A stretch of 64,000 nucleotides of DNA from Eurosta solidaginis (Eukaryota > Arthropoda > Insecta > Diptera > Tephritidae). The DNA lies in contig NC_090322.1 of the NCBI RefSeq assembly GCF_040869045.1, forward strand, positions 176,962,672-177,026,671, in the 5' to 3' direction. Under the pieces are notes generated by a model. It worked only from the letters and a program-made list of their open reading frames with translations, ran no database searches and had not been told where the DNA came from. How positions within the stretch are numbered: position 1 is the first letter of the stretch; each line of letters begins with the position of its first letter. This document shows positions 43,275 to 54,304 of this stretch, one piece after another. Made by a program: the position numbers and the translations under genes.

Positions 43275-46200
43275 TTTTTTATACTCAGTTGAGCAGAGCT
43301 CACAGAGTATATTAAGTTTGATTGGATAACGGTTGGTTGTACATATATAAAGGAATCGAGATAGATATAGACTTCCATATATCAAAATAATCAGGATCGA
43401 AAAAAAATTTGATTGAGCCATGTCCGTCCGTCCGTCCGTCCGTCCGTCCGTCCGTTAACACGATAACTTGAGTAAATTTTGAGGTATCTTGATGAAATTT
43501 GGTATGTGGATTCCTGGGCACTCATCTCAGATCGCTATTTAAAATGAACGATATCGGACTATAACCACGCCCACTTTTTCGATATCGAAAATTTCGAAAA
43601 ACCGAAAAAATGCGATAATTCATTGCCAAAGGCGGTTAAAGCGATGAAACTTGGCAGATGGGTTGAAGTTATGACGCAGAATAGAAAATCAGTAAGATTT
43701 TGGACAATGGGAGTGGCACCGCCCACTTTTACAAGAAGGTAATTTAAAAGTTTTGCAAGCTGTAATTTGGCAGTCGTTGAAGATATCATGATGAAATTTG
43801 GCAGGAACGCTACTACTATTACTATATATGTGCTAAATAAAAATTATCAAAATTGGATGAAGAACACGCCCACTTTTTAAAAAAAAATTTTTTTTTAATT
43901 CAAATTTTAACAAAAAATTTAATATCTTTACTGTATATAAGTAAATTAAGTCAAAATTCAACTCCTGTAATGACATGATGCAACAAAATACAAAAATAAA
44001 AGAAAATTTCAAAATGGGCGTGGCTCCGCCCATTTTCATTTAGTTTGTCTAGAATACTTTTAATGCCATAAGTCGAACAAAAATTTACCAATCCTTCTCA
44101 AATTTGGTACGGACATAGACTCTATGACGGTAACTGTAAAATGGACTGTGAAAATGGACGAAATCGGTGGAAGCCACGCCCAGTTTTTATACACAGTCCA
44201 CCGTCTGTCCTTCTGCTCGGCCGTTAACACAATAACTTGAGCAAAAACCGATATATCTTTACTAAACTTAGCCCACCTACTTATCTGAACTCACTTTATC
44301 ATGGTATAAAAAATGGCCGAAATCCGACCATAACCACGCCCACTTTATCGATATCGAAAATTACGAAAAATGAAAAAAATGCCATAATTCTATACCAAAT
44401 ACGAAAAAAGGGATGAAACATGGTAACTGGATTGGTTTATTGACGCAAAATATAACTTTGGAAAAAACTTTGTAAAATGGGTGTGACACCTACCATATTA
44501 AGTAGAAGAAAATGAAAAAGTTCTACAAGGCGAAATCAACAGCCCTTGGAATCTTGGCAGGAATACTGTTAGTGGTATTGCATATATAAATAAATTAGCA
44601 GTACCCGACAGATGATTTTCTGGATCACCTGGTCCACATTTTGGTCGATATCGCGAGAACACCTTCACATATACATCTAAGGGCCACTCGCTTTTAAAAG
44701 CCTCATTAATACCTTTAATTTGATATCCATATCGTACAAACACATTCTAGAGTCACCCCTGGCCCAGCCTAATGGCGATATCTCGAAAAGGCGTCCACCT
44801 ATAGACCTAATGCCCACTCCCTCTTAAAATGCTCAGTAACACCTTTCGTTTGATACCCATATCGTACAAACACATTCTAGCGTCACCCTGGCCCACCCTA
44901 ATGGCGATATCTCGAAAAGGCCTATAGAACTAAGGATTACTCCCTTACTCACCCATTTCGTAAAAACATTCTAGAGTCACCCTTGGTCCACCTTTATGGC
45001 GATATTTCGAAAAAGCGTCCACCTATAGAACTAAGGATTACTCCCTTTTAAAATACTCATTACCACCTTTCTTTTGATACCCATATCGTACAAACACATT
45101 CTAGAGTCACCCCTGGCCCACCCTAATGGCGATATCTCGAAAAGGCGTCCACCTATAGACCTAATGCCCACTCCCTCTTAAAATGCTCAGTAACACCTTT
45201 CGTTTGATACCCATATCGTACAAACACATTCTAGCGTCACCCTGGCCCACCCTAATGGCGATATCTCGAAAAGGCCTATAGAACTAAGGATTACTCCCTT
45301 TTAAAATACTCATTACCACCTTTCATTTGATACCCATATCGTACAAACACATTCTAGAGTCACCCCTGGCCCACCCTAATGGCGATATCTCGAAAAGGCG
45401 TCCACCTATAGACCTAATGCCCACTCCCTCTTAAAATGCTCAGTAACACCTTTCGTTTGATACCCATATCGTACAAACATTATAGAGTCACCCCTGGCCC
45501 ACACTAATGGCGATATCTCGAAAAGACGTCCACCTATAGACCTAATGCCCACTCCCTCTTAAAATGCTCAGTAACACCTTTCGTTTGATACCCATATCGT
45601 ACAAACACATTCTAGAGTCACCCCTGGCCCACCCTAATGACGATATCTCGAAAAGGCGTCCACTTATAGACCTAATGCCCACTCCCTCTTAAAATGCTCA
45701 ATAACACCTTTCGTTTGATACCCATATCGTACAAACATTCTAGAGTCACCCCTGGCCCACCCTAATGGCAATATCTCGAAAAGGCGTTCACCTATAGACC
45801 TAATGCCCACTCCCTCTTAAAATGCTCAGTAACACCTTTCATTTGATTCCCATATCGTACAAACACATTCTAGAGACACCCCTGGTCCACCTTTATGGCG
45901 ATATCTCGAAACGGCGTCCACCTATGGAACTAAGGATCACTCCTTTTCAAAATACTCATTAACAGCTTTCATTTGATACCCATATCGTACAAACATATTC
46001 TAGAGTCACCCCTGGTCCACCTTTATGACGATTTCTCGAAAAGGCGTTCACCTATAGAACTAAAGCCCATTCCCTTTTAAAATACTCATTACCACCTTTC
46101 ATTTGATACCCATATCGTACAAACACATTCTAGAGTCACCCCTGGTCCACCTTAATGGCGATATCTCGAAAAGGCGTCCACTTATAGACCTAAGGCCCAC

Positions 46201-46513
46201 TCCCTCTTAAAATGCTCAGTAACACCTTTCATTTGATACCCATATCGTACAAACAAATTCTAGAGTCAGCCCTGGTCCACCTTTATGGCGATCCCTATTT
46301 ATCCCTAAATGGCGTCCATCCATAGAACTATGGCCTACTCTCTCTTAAAATACTCTTTAATACCTTCCATTTGATACACATGTCATATAACCACATTCCA
46401 GGGTTACCCTAGATTCATTTTCCTACATGGTGATTTTCCTTATTTTGTCTCCATAGCTCTCAACTGAGTATGTAATGTTCGGTTACACCCGAACTTAGCC
46501 TTCCTTACTTGTT
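43275..46513 (+). mobile_element. DINE-1/mini-me-like element, copy F (full length)
   Basis: Complete copy, nearly identical to D throughout about 3.2 kb. Visible differences include one fewer GTCC unit, an insertion TGTAAAATGGAC near 44138 and an ATCCCTATTT insertion near 46292. Same end structures as D. Flanks are unrelated to those of D. Confidence 0.8.
44625..46340 (+). repeat. ~130-bp satellite array in element F
   Basis: About thirteen monomers in the same order of variants as the array of D, including both short units. Confidence 0.88.
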
Positions 46514-46850
46514 ATTTATAAGCATGTTGCTTAATTATCAAGCAATTACACGGAAGTATATCCGCACCACCTGAAAATATGAGTGCCACTGCGTATACGT
46601 AACATTTTATTATTACGTATAAACAAATAAAAAAAAATTGCAATAAAATAATATTCCGACTATAAACTGAGATATAACCTATCCTATCTCTCAAGTTAGA
46701 TCAAACTACACACGGGGTGCAAAACAAATTCAAAATCGGTTCAGTAGTTTAGGAGTCCATCGCGGCCAAAAATGTTGTGACACGTTTTTTTATAAATTAA
46801 GATAAAGTTAGTTTTCCCAGAACCTACTATAAAAGGCTATATATTCGTTT
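46514..46850. other. Repeat 3' end candidate
   Basis: 46720-46800 reads AATTCAAAATCGGTTCAGTAG, TTTAGGAGTCCATCGCGG, GTGACACG then T-rich. This resembles the 3' end of a widespread insect repeat and may pair with the tip at 42640, element F lying between. Not proven. Confidence 0.35.
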
Positions 46851-46852
46851 TT

Positions 46853-47060
46853 GTTGTTGTTGTTGTATTAACGATAAAGACACTTCCCGAAGGTTTTGTC
46901 GATGGACCTTTGCCGGATATAGATCCGGTACGTTCCGGTAACTAAGCACCATTAAGGTGCTAGCCGGGTAGGTGAGGTTGACAATTGGGTCGGAGAAGCT
47001 ATATATTGCGCTGGCAACCCCTTGAAAGGGTTGCGCTACACAACCCCTTGAATCCTCTAT
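46853..47060 (-). repeat. CAA-tailed repeat, minus strand
   Basis: Plus strand starts TTGTTGTTGTTGTTGTATTAACG, then CACTTCCCGAAGG, GCCGGATATAGATCCGG, AGGTGAGGTTGACAATTGGG, and ends near AACCCCTTGAATC: the inverse order of the copy at 55612-55935. Confidence 0.7.
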
Positions 47061-47159
47061 ATATTCGTCGATCGCTGATTCGTCTAGGGTCCTTTAAAAT
47101 TTATTTTCTTTTTACCGATTTCATTCGATTTTTCCTGACTTCCCTTATATTATGCTCAT

Positions 47160-47390
47160 AAAAAGATGACGTTCCGGCTAAGAAAGTATTTTTATAGGAA
47201 CCCGTCTAGGGAAGCAAAGAAAAAAGGCGGCCCCCACTTCGCTGGAAGGACCTGATGGAAAACGACTTAAATTCTTTTGGAAGTTAGCGCCAGTCAACTC
47301 AAAGAAGAAGCGAATGATGCGCCTTGTTGGACGGCAATAACCGTTTAAACGGTTTAGCGCCAATTAAGTAAGTAACTAAGAGAAACACAC
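47160..47390 (+). pseudogene. RTE 3' end fragment
   Basis: Contains the C-terminal coding and 3' end block found again at 48925-49088: GGCGGCCCCCACTTCGCTGG, AAAACGACTTAAATTCTTTTGG, GCCTTGTTGGACGGC, the palindrome CCGTTTAAACGG and GCGCCAATTAAGTAAGTAA. The short AAGT-type repeats are typical of RTE 3' tails. Confidence 0.6.
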
Positions 47391-49088
47391 TGACAATATC
47401 AGCTCTGACATCCAGCGAAATATCACTCTTGCCAGTAAATGCTACTTTGGATTAAGTAGGCAATTGAAAAGTGAAGTCCTCTCTCGGCAATCGAAAATCA
47501 TGCTCTACAAGTCACCCGTCCTGCTATATGGTGCAGAAGCAGGGACCATGACAACATTAGAAGAAGCGGATCTGGGAGTATTTGAGAGGTAAGGTCTCCG
47601 AAAGATTCACGGATGAGCTGTACGAGCTTTACGCAGACATCAAAAAAATGTAGTGAATTAAAACACAGTCGCTACGCTGGCTAGGCCATGTTATGCGAAT
47701 GAAAGATGACGCTCCGACTAAGAAAATATTTTTATCAGAACCCGCCTAAATTAGAGGAGGTATGCAAACTATCAATGCTTAGCATTACGGGAGACCTGAA
47801 AACAACCGCGACGGCTGCACTGTATGCTATTCTGCACATTCCACCTGTAGACCTGGTAGCAAAGAACATAGCGTTAACGACTGCAACTAGGCTCAGTACC
47901 TCGGGGCAGCTTGAGCGCAGACCATACGGCCATTGTAGTATAGCGTCATGAATTACTGGAAGAACTGTCTACCTAATTCCCTATCTGCGCTTTAAGGAAG
48001 ATCTTATGGCTACAATAGAGGTAGATGGTTGGCGCAAGGCGGACGAGGTGATACATAGATGGTTCCAAAGTAGTGGAAGGAGTAGGGCCTGCGGTATACT
48101 GTGCTGATTCGGAAATAAATAGATCCTACAAGCTGCCAGATTACTGTAGCGTTTTCCAAGCAGAGATATTAGCCGTAACCAAAGCAGTAGAAACACTAGA
48201 AGAAAATAGCTTAAACTGCAACCGTGTCAACTTTTTTATTGACAGTCAAGCAGCAATTAAGGCAATCATCTCGCATAGCACAGCATCTAAATGCGTGTTA
48301 GAGTGTAAGCAGTATCTGGAAAGAATCGGGACAGGGAGAAGCAAACATATATTGGGTCCCAGGGCATACGTGAATGAAAAAGCAGATGAACTAGCTTAAA
48401 AGGATGCATCCCTTGAAGGTTGCTCCGTAGACGTCCCAATTAGATTGGTCGAGATTAAGAGAAGGCGAGAGGTGCATATGATCGACCAAGCGAGAAAGGC
48501 GTGGGTTCAAGCGCAGGGCTGTAAAGTGTAGACGATTATGTGTAGGTCTTACAACCTTAGACTAACAAACTTGCTTCTATCATTAAAAAGAGAGAACTGT
48601 AGACTCATGATGGGTATTCTGACTGGACACTGCCTGCTGGCATCACATGCCTTTAAATTAGGCTTGGTCAGATGTAGGAAGTGCGGGTTCGAGGAGTAAA
48701 CGATCGAGCACGTTCTGTACTCGTGCTCTGCGCTTGCAGCAAGTGACTTAAGTCCTAGAAAGCTTCTGGTGTTTGCCAAGAGGACAGAGTTATTTTATAA
48801 CATAGGTCCTGGTTTTTGATAGTGTTTTTCAGTTTGGTCGTTAAAATAAAGTTCTGGTAACACTACGGACTTATTCAGTCTATGTGAGGTCCTCATGTAC
48901 CGGCCAATTCAACCTAACCTAACCGCCTATAGAAGCAGAGGAAGAGGGCGGCCACCACTACAGGAAGGATAAGGTGGAAAACGATTTAAATTCTCTTAGT
49001 GTGACCAAGAAAAGAAGCGACTGACTGCCCTTGTTGGACGGCCATAACCGTTTAAACGGTTAAGCGCCAATTAAGTAAATAAGTTTAT
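47390..49088 (+). pseudogene. RTE fragment (copy 4) split by a nested RNase H element
   Basis: Two halves, 47390-47748 and 48923-49088. The first reads SRQSKIMLYK (47485-47515), SCYMVQKQ or in the other frame LLYGAEAGTMTTLEEADLGVFER (47521-47590), and RWLGHVMRMKDDAPTKKIFL (47675-47735). The second reads the continuing C-terminus (GRGRPP) and the 3' end with CCGTTTAAACGG. CCGCCTA at 47742-47748 and 48923-48929 flanks the intruder as a target duplication. Confidence 0.75.
47749..48922 (+). pseudogene. I/R1/LOA-type RNase H element nested in RTE (copy 3)
   Basis: 5'-truncated insertion. Reads KLSMLSITGDLKTTATAALYAILHIPPVDL (RT-RNase H linker, 47765-47855), a frame-shifted remnant of the first RNase H block, then SVFQAE (48145), FIDSQAAIKAI (48234), a degraded GNGKADELA as NEKADELA (48372-48397), RRREVHMIDQA, and the C-terminal Cys-rich region with in-frame stops (48530, 48698). 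Ends with the ACCTAACCTAACC tail at 48907-48921. Flanked by CCGCCTA, a 7-bp duplication. Confidence 0.78.
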
Positions 49089-49094
49089 GATGTT

Positions 49095-49135
49095 ACAATA
49101 CACTCTGTGAGCTTTGCTCAGCTGAGTATAAAACC
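49095..49135 (-). mobile_element. DINE-1-like 5' tip fragment
   Basis: TACACTCTGTGAGCTTTGCTC then AGCTGAGTATAAAA is the inverse of the family 5' end. Only about 40 bp are left. Confidence 0.6.
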
Positions 49136-50892
49136 TACTTAGCTTCACATTACATCTATCACATAAATAATCATAAAAGGCAAACCCTTTACTAACACCA
49201 TACTCAATTCTGGTAAAAATACAACTTTTCAATGAGAGCGTAAAAACGGATACGAGTTTATTTTGATAAGTCTTTTTTATTCAAAATTATTCTAAAAGTA
49301 GCCAAAAAAAGTCAGCATTGCCACTTTTTATAATTTTGTCGCCCTACTTTGTCCGTGTTTTCCTAACTTTTCGATGAATCTAAGCAAATTTCAAAAACAC
49401 AATATAGACACTCTTAATCCTTCTAAACTTCAAAGAACATCGAAGCAATTTTATGCTGAAATTCGAATACAAAAGCTTTAAAATAAAGCTTTTGAAATTC
49501 TATTTGCCGTAAAAAACTTTCAGCTTTCATTTTATGAAAAAGTACAGTTTTGCATTACAAAATGTGTCTGGCTGGACAAAGCCACTATGGAAAGTGTCTG
49601 GCAATAAGGCTAGTGGCTTCTTATATCTTGACGAAGACCATATATGAAAATCAGTATATTTAAATGACGAAAGAAAGGTATATTTTTCTGCAAAATTTTT
49701 GCACGATATCTTTTAAAGCCACCATGACTCAAGTTTTATAATAGACCAACGATCCTGCCTCAGTTGGAAGTATGCACTGACGAAATTTCAACTTTTATAA
49801 AATGACAAAGGTTTGGCCGTCACGGGCTCTTATAGACTAATATCTCAATTCTCAGATGGCCTATTGTATTAACATTTCCATATCGTTCCATTTTGTTTTT
49901 TTTTTTTTTGAGTAGGAACCGATTTTTGTTTCTCCTGAAACTTTTCGGTTGTTTTGGAACTGAATCTTGATATTCTATTACTGTTCTCTTAAATCCCACT
50001 CTTGGTTCCGTTCTTACAAGAACCGAGAAGTCGGGTTCTTCGGAGGAATTGGTTTCGTCACGATATTTCATGCATCACTAATGCGCAGACTGGCTTCTAT
50101 TGTAATTTTACGGGTAAAATTAATATCACACATATGACCAGTCATTTTAATAATATTTTTAATAATTCTTGTGCAGTTATTTTTAATTGTACAAGAGTAT
50201 AATATCCACAATTTCTCATTTCGATAATATTCACAACATATTTACACACACACATATGCAGTTGGCTAACTTGATAACATTTTTTCATAAGCATACTCAT
50301 ATTATCATAGAAACTCTACACAATTGTGGGCGGAACTTGTTCCTTCAATAAAAATAAATAAATAAAAATCGTTTCGTAATCGCAGGCTCTCTGACTTCCT
50401 AGGGCGATATCTTTGAGCACTTCATTAAATTGAACGGTAGGGTCAAATATTTACGACAAACCGTGAATCGAACTTCTGAGATTTAGTAAGTTTTATCTGT
50501 GATAGTTGGTGCCTTCCAATAAAATTGGGCTTACTTTGTATTTTATTGAAAGCAACCATTAATGCGGCAACCTCATTGAAATTTGACTACTTGCGTTCAT
50601 TAGGGGAATTCAATCTTTAGTTGTAATTGCTGTAATTTGTGCGTAAATTATGCAACGAAAATCGCTCACTTTCGCCTAATTTTATATCAAAGAAGGTCAC
50701 GCAATCTAAGACCCGGCCTTTGAGTGCCAGTTAAACTTATATTAAAGTTGAAAAGAACTTATAGTGCAGTTTTACTATTTAAACAGGTAACGTGACAGAG
50801 CTAAACTGAGGTCAACATTAACTGCAGTTTAAATTTAATTTATTTTATTTTTTTGAAGGTAACAAAGATGTTTGTAAGCAAACTTATAACCA
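49136..50892. other. Unassigned 1.75 kb
   Basis: No gene supported. A perfect hairpin CAAAAGCTTTA-AAA-TAAAGCTTTTG sits at 49470-49494. A minus frame at 49820-50071 (83 codons, Lys/Arg-rich) and a plus frame reading NITHMTSHFNNIF at 50100-50150 recall hAT-type finger regions but are too short to assign. Cytosine-poor, AT-rich elsewhere. Confidence 0.35.
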
Positions 50893-51850
50893 AACAAGTA
50901 AGGAAGTATAAGTTCGGGTGAAACCGAACATTACATACCCTGCTGTACACTTGAAATGCTGTTGCTGTTTGTTTTGTATGCTTAATAGTGTTACAAGGCT
51001 GCACAATAATACATACATATACATTCTTCTGTTCTATTCTGAACAAATTTTTCTTCGAGTTATGGCTCCCGAAACATAGAAAATTGCTTAGTCATAAAAG
51101 AGGCGGTGCCACGCCCATTTTTTTAAATTTGAAGTTTTTCCTATTTATTATTGTAAATCCACTTGGGAAATGAAATACCATTGATATAAATCTCTTTTTT
51201 GCAAAAATATAGCTTATTTTATTCATCCACGACCCTTTTAAAAATCTTTTACATAAAAGTGGGCGTGGTCCTTAGCCGATTTCGTTAATTTTTCTTCAAA
51301 GCATTCCTTATGGTATAGGCAACCTCTCTTGCGAATTTTGTTACGATAGGTTTAACGATTTTTGATTTATGATTAATAATATTTGTAAAATTGATTTTAA
51401 CACAAGTGGGCGGTGCCACGCCCATTTTTAAAAAAAATTTAAAATTTGTATCAAGAGTCTCAATATCAGTTCACACGTCAAAATTCAACACTCTAGATAC
51501 ATTATTTACTAAATAATCAGGTTTTTAGTGTTTTCCAAAATGTTATATATATAAAAAGTGGGCGTTGTTATCATCCGATTTTGCTTATTTTCAATACAAA
51601 TCTATTCTGGGTCCAGATAAGCTCGTGTACCAAATTTGGTGAAGATATCTCAATATTTACTCAAGTTATCGTGTTAACGGACAGACGGACGGACGGACGG
51701 ACATGGCTCAATCAATTTTTTTTCGATACTAATGATTTTGATATATGAAAGTCCATATCTATCTCGATTCCTTTATACCTGTACAACCAACCGTTATCCA
51801 ATCAAAGTGAATATACTCTATGTGCAAAGCACCCTGAGTATAAAAAGTAA
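50893..51850 (-). mobile_element. DINE-1-like short form, copy G (complete, no satellite)
   Basis: Minus-strand element with both ends: AACAAGTAAGGAAG and the GTTCGGGTGAAACCGAAC hairpin at 50893-50928, then GTGTTAACGG-ACAGACGGACGG (inverse GTCC tract, 51672-51702) and the 5' tip CCTGAGTATAAAAAG at 51850. It carries GGCGGTGCCACGCCCATT and GGGCGTGGTC blocks and no satellite. About 960 bp. Confidence 0.7.
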
Positions 51851-52115
51851 AAGTTATAAGTTAATCTACAATAGAGGTGGATCGTTGGCGCAAGGGTGCC
51901 CAAATGGCGGACCAGGCGATACGTGTATACACCGATGGTTCCAAAGTAGTGGAAGTAGACCCTAAGGTATACTGCGCTCAACCGGCAATAAAGAGGTCCT
52001 ACAAGCTGTCGGATCACTGTAACGTTTATCACGTGGAAGTAGTAGCTGTAAACAAAGTAGTAGAAACACTCGAAGAAAATAGCTTGAACTGCAGCCGCGT
52101 CTACTTTTATATTGA

Positions 52116-52162
52116 TAAAAAATAAAAAAATAAATAAATAAATAAAATAAGTAAATAAATAA
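52116..52162. repeat. (AAAT)n insertion, tail-only retroposition candidate
   Basis: AAATAAATAAATAAAATAAG-type run bordered by ATATTGATA (52108-52116) and ATATTGACA (52163-52171). It looks like a short target duplication around a bare SINE tail; the tRNA SINEs here end in the same tetranucleotide. Confidence 0.5.
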
Positions 52163-52561
52163 ATATATTGACAGCCGCAACTAAGGCAATAAGAATCTAA
52201 ACGTGAGTTAGAGTGTAAGCAATCCCTGGAAAGAAATTCGGACGGAAGTTTACATCTTTATTGGGTCCTAGGGCATAGGGGAATAGATTAGAATGAAAAA
52301 GCAGTTGAAATAGCTAAAACAGGGCGCAAACATCGAAGCTTGCTCAGAAGACGTCCCAATTAGATTGGGCGAGATTAAGAGGCGAGAAGTGCACATGGTC
52401 CAAGCGCGAGCTGCAAAGTGTCGAAGATCATGTGTAGGTCTTAAAACCTTGGACTAAAAAAGTTACTTCTCTCATTAAAAAGAGAAGACGGTAGACTCAC
52501 GATGGGTATTCTGAATGGACACTGCCTTCTAGCGTCACAGCATGTGCCTTTAAATTGGGCT

Positions 52562-52767
52562 TGGAGCTTGGGGTCGCCAGAGCCTCGTCTGTTAGTGAAA
52601 CAGGATACGCCGCGGATAGGTGAGGTTGACAATTGGGTTTGGAGAAGCTGTATATCGCGCTGGCAACCTAAAGGGTTGCGCTACATAGCCCCTTGAATCT
52701 GGTATTTTAGTCGCCTCTTACGACAGGCATACCTATCGCGGGTATATTCTGACCCCCTAACCCGCTG
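52562..52767 (-). repeat. CAA-repeat fragment (tail lost), minus strand
   Basis: GGTCGCCAGAGCCTCGTCTG, GATAGGTGAGGTTGACAATTGG, AGCTGTATATCGCGCTGGC, TTTTAGTCGCCTCTTACGACAG, CGCGGGTATATTCTGACCCCC, AACCCGCTGGGG. This is the 5' half of the family in inverse order. Confidence 0.65.
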
Positions 52768-52920
52768 GGGAAGAAAGCTTCTAATATTTGCCAGTTTTAT
52801 AACATAGTTCATGGTTTTTGATAGGGTTTCGTTAAACAAACTTCTGATAACACTACGGACTTATTCATTTTATGTGAGGTCCTCATGGACCGGACCAGGT
52901 TGAACTAACCTAACCTAAAT

Positions 52921-53355
52921 TAATTTGGTCACAAGGTCTCCTTGGTGCTTGCGTACAGGATCGTGAAACGTGTTGATCTTAGTGAACAAGAAGATATTCA
53001 TCTTTAAGGACTGGTAGAGAAAGTTCCGCAAATTGAGAAATCACTCTAGTTTTTTTATTAATGACATAGTACGCTTTGAGTACATTATTTTTGACTTGAA
53101 GTTTTGGAGTTTCATGACACTTTTAAAAATATATTAGCTTCTACTATAGCATAGCTTATAGCGAGCACTCTGTCGTCAGCCTTACACTTTATATTATTAC
53201 CAGCTTTACCCGGTGTACGTTGTAACGCCCGAGATCGAATGAATGTTGCGTTATTTTTTCTGTTTTGTTTGTTGATAATTTATTTTATTGTTCTGTAAAT
53301 TGAATTGAATTTTGTACGCATATTTCGTGAAATTTTCGTTTAAAACACATTATTC
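52921..53355. other. Unassigned spacer
   Basis: No gene. ACCAGCTTTACCCGGTGTACGTTGTAACGCCC at 53197-53230 resembles the repeat tip at 42640 (ACCCGGCAGACGTTGTCC...), just next to the helicase scrap. Confidence 0.4.
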
Positions 53356-53359
53356 TTGT

Positions 53360-54105
53360 ATCTTATAGTAATGCAAGTGGGTACACAATATTTTTGGTTT
53401 TTTCGTTCGGTGCAAAGATAACCAAATTTTTTGGCGTTCCAACTCTAGAGCAAGCAACATATAGCTGGCCTTGGGAAAAACATGGACTCTCTAAATTTAA
53501 TCCTGCAACAGTAAGGGATTGTCCTTGTGCTTTGTTGATTGTAATTGCAAAAGCAAGGCGTACAGGAAACTGTACGAGCTTAAAATTTAATGGCAAATTT
53601 GTAGGAATCATTGGGATCGTGGTATAAGCACATCTTCACCTTTGTTTTTACCGCTGATGATTGTTGATTCGATTACGTTCGGCATTAATTTCTTAACGCA
53701 AAGTCTGGTTCCATTGCACAATTTTGGTGGGTCTAAATTCCGAAGAAGCATGATTGGTGAGCCAATTTTCAAAGTTAATCTAGGCGCAGGTATTCCAGGT
53801 GGTTCTAAAGAGTTTAGAAATTCAATTGGATAGTTCACAATTTGATCTTCATCTGTAACTGTGTCGATCGATTTATATTTCGTCACTGCACCAGGAATTT
53901 GGTTTTGAATGCGATCATTGATTTTGTTCACATTATCATTTTTGGGAGCTAAGATTGCTCGTTTGCATAGCCAAAAAAAAAATTTAAATTTAAAATTCTT
54001 AATTCTGAAATATAAAAAACCTTCGTCTTGATCGAAGGAACCTCTAGCCAAAACTTGGTGATGATTGAAGTGTGGGAAATACATTTCCATAGGGAACACA
54101 CACAC
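53360..54105 (-). pseudogene. Helitron Rep-helicase C-terminus
   Basis: Minus strand, two overlapping frames (53608-54105 and 53363-53611) joined by a frameshift near 53610. From the N-terminal side: [58 protein letters not shown] (the Pif1-type [10 protein letters not shown] block), then LAFAITINKAQGQSL (motif V) and GQLYVACSRVGTP (motif VI). This order is that of the Helitron SF1B helicase, which drives rolling-circle transposition with the Rep nuclease. Walker A and Rep are absent. Its first about 40 codons match the block repeated at 62820-62940. Confidence 0.85.
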
Positions 54106-54202
54106 AGAATTTGATACTTATAGAAGATGTAGATAGACTGAAGCTAACAATTCATCTTAAAAGCGGTAGATTACTAAACGTCCAAAAGCAATAACAGCCA
54201 AA

Positions 54203-54253
54203 TACGAAGTTAGCAAAAGGGCAAATAAGAGGATTTGCAGTAAATTCGTTACA
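54203..54253 (+). mobile_element. 5' LTR stub
   Basis: Only the last about 50 bp of the LTR remain; TTAGCAAAAGGGCAAATAAG through ATTCGTTACA equals 62588-62638. Upstream sequence is unrelated, so the 5' LTR is deleted. Confidence 0.8.
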
Positions 54254-54255
54254 AT

Positions 54256-54267
54256 TGGTGTCAGAAG
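54256..54267 (+). other. Primer-binding site
   Basis: TGGTGTCAGAAG starts two bases after the LTR end. It begins TGG as expected for complementarity to a tRNA CCA end; it resembles the leucine-tRNA type used by some insect gypsy elements (from memory, unchecked). Confidence 0.6.
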
Positions 54268-54304
54268 AGGAATTGTTGAATAAATTCCAGAGGAAAGCAA
54301 GGAA

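Larger units (their letters stand above)
51867..52920 (+). pseudogene. I/R1/LOA-type RNase H element (copy 4), twice interrupted
   Basis: Reads IRVYTDGSKVVEVD (51917-51960, catalytic Asp), LSDHCNVYHVEVVAVNK (52005-52050; the FQAE Glu region diverged to YHVE), and FYIDK (52104) where an (AAAT)n insertion interrupts. It then resumes with a decayed AIKAI, CKQSLERNSDG, RREVHMV (52385) and GHCLL (52516). A CAA-type repeat at 52562-52767 replaces the Cys-rich segment; the tail resumes (ILCQFYNI-like, 52780) and ends at 52905-52920 with CTAACCTAACC-type sequence. Confidence 0.7.

Noticed and set aside
50000..50200. Possible hAT BED-finger-like residues (NITHMTSHFNNIF)
   Set aside because: Cys pair not aligned and no transposase domain around; too weak.
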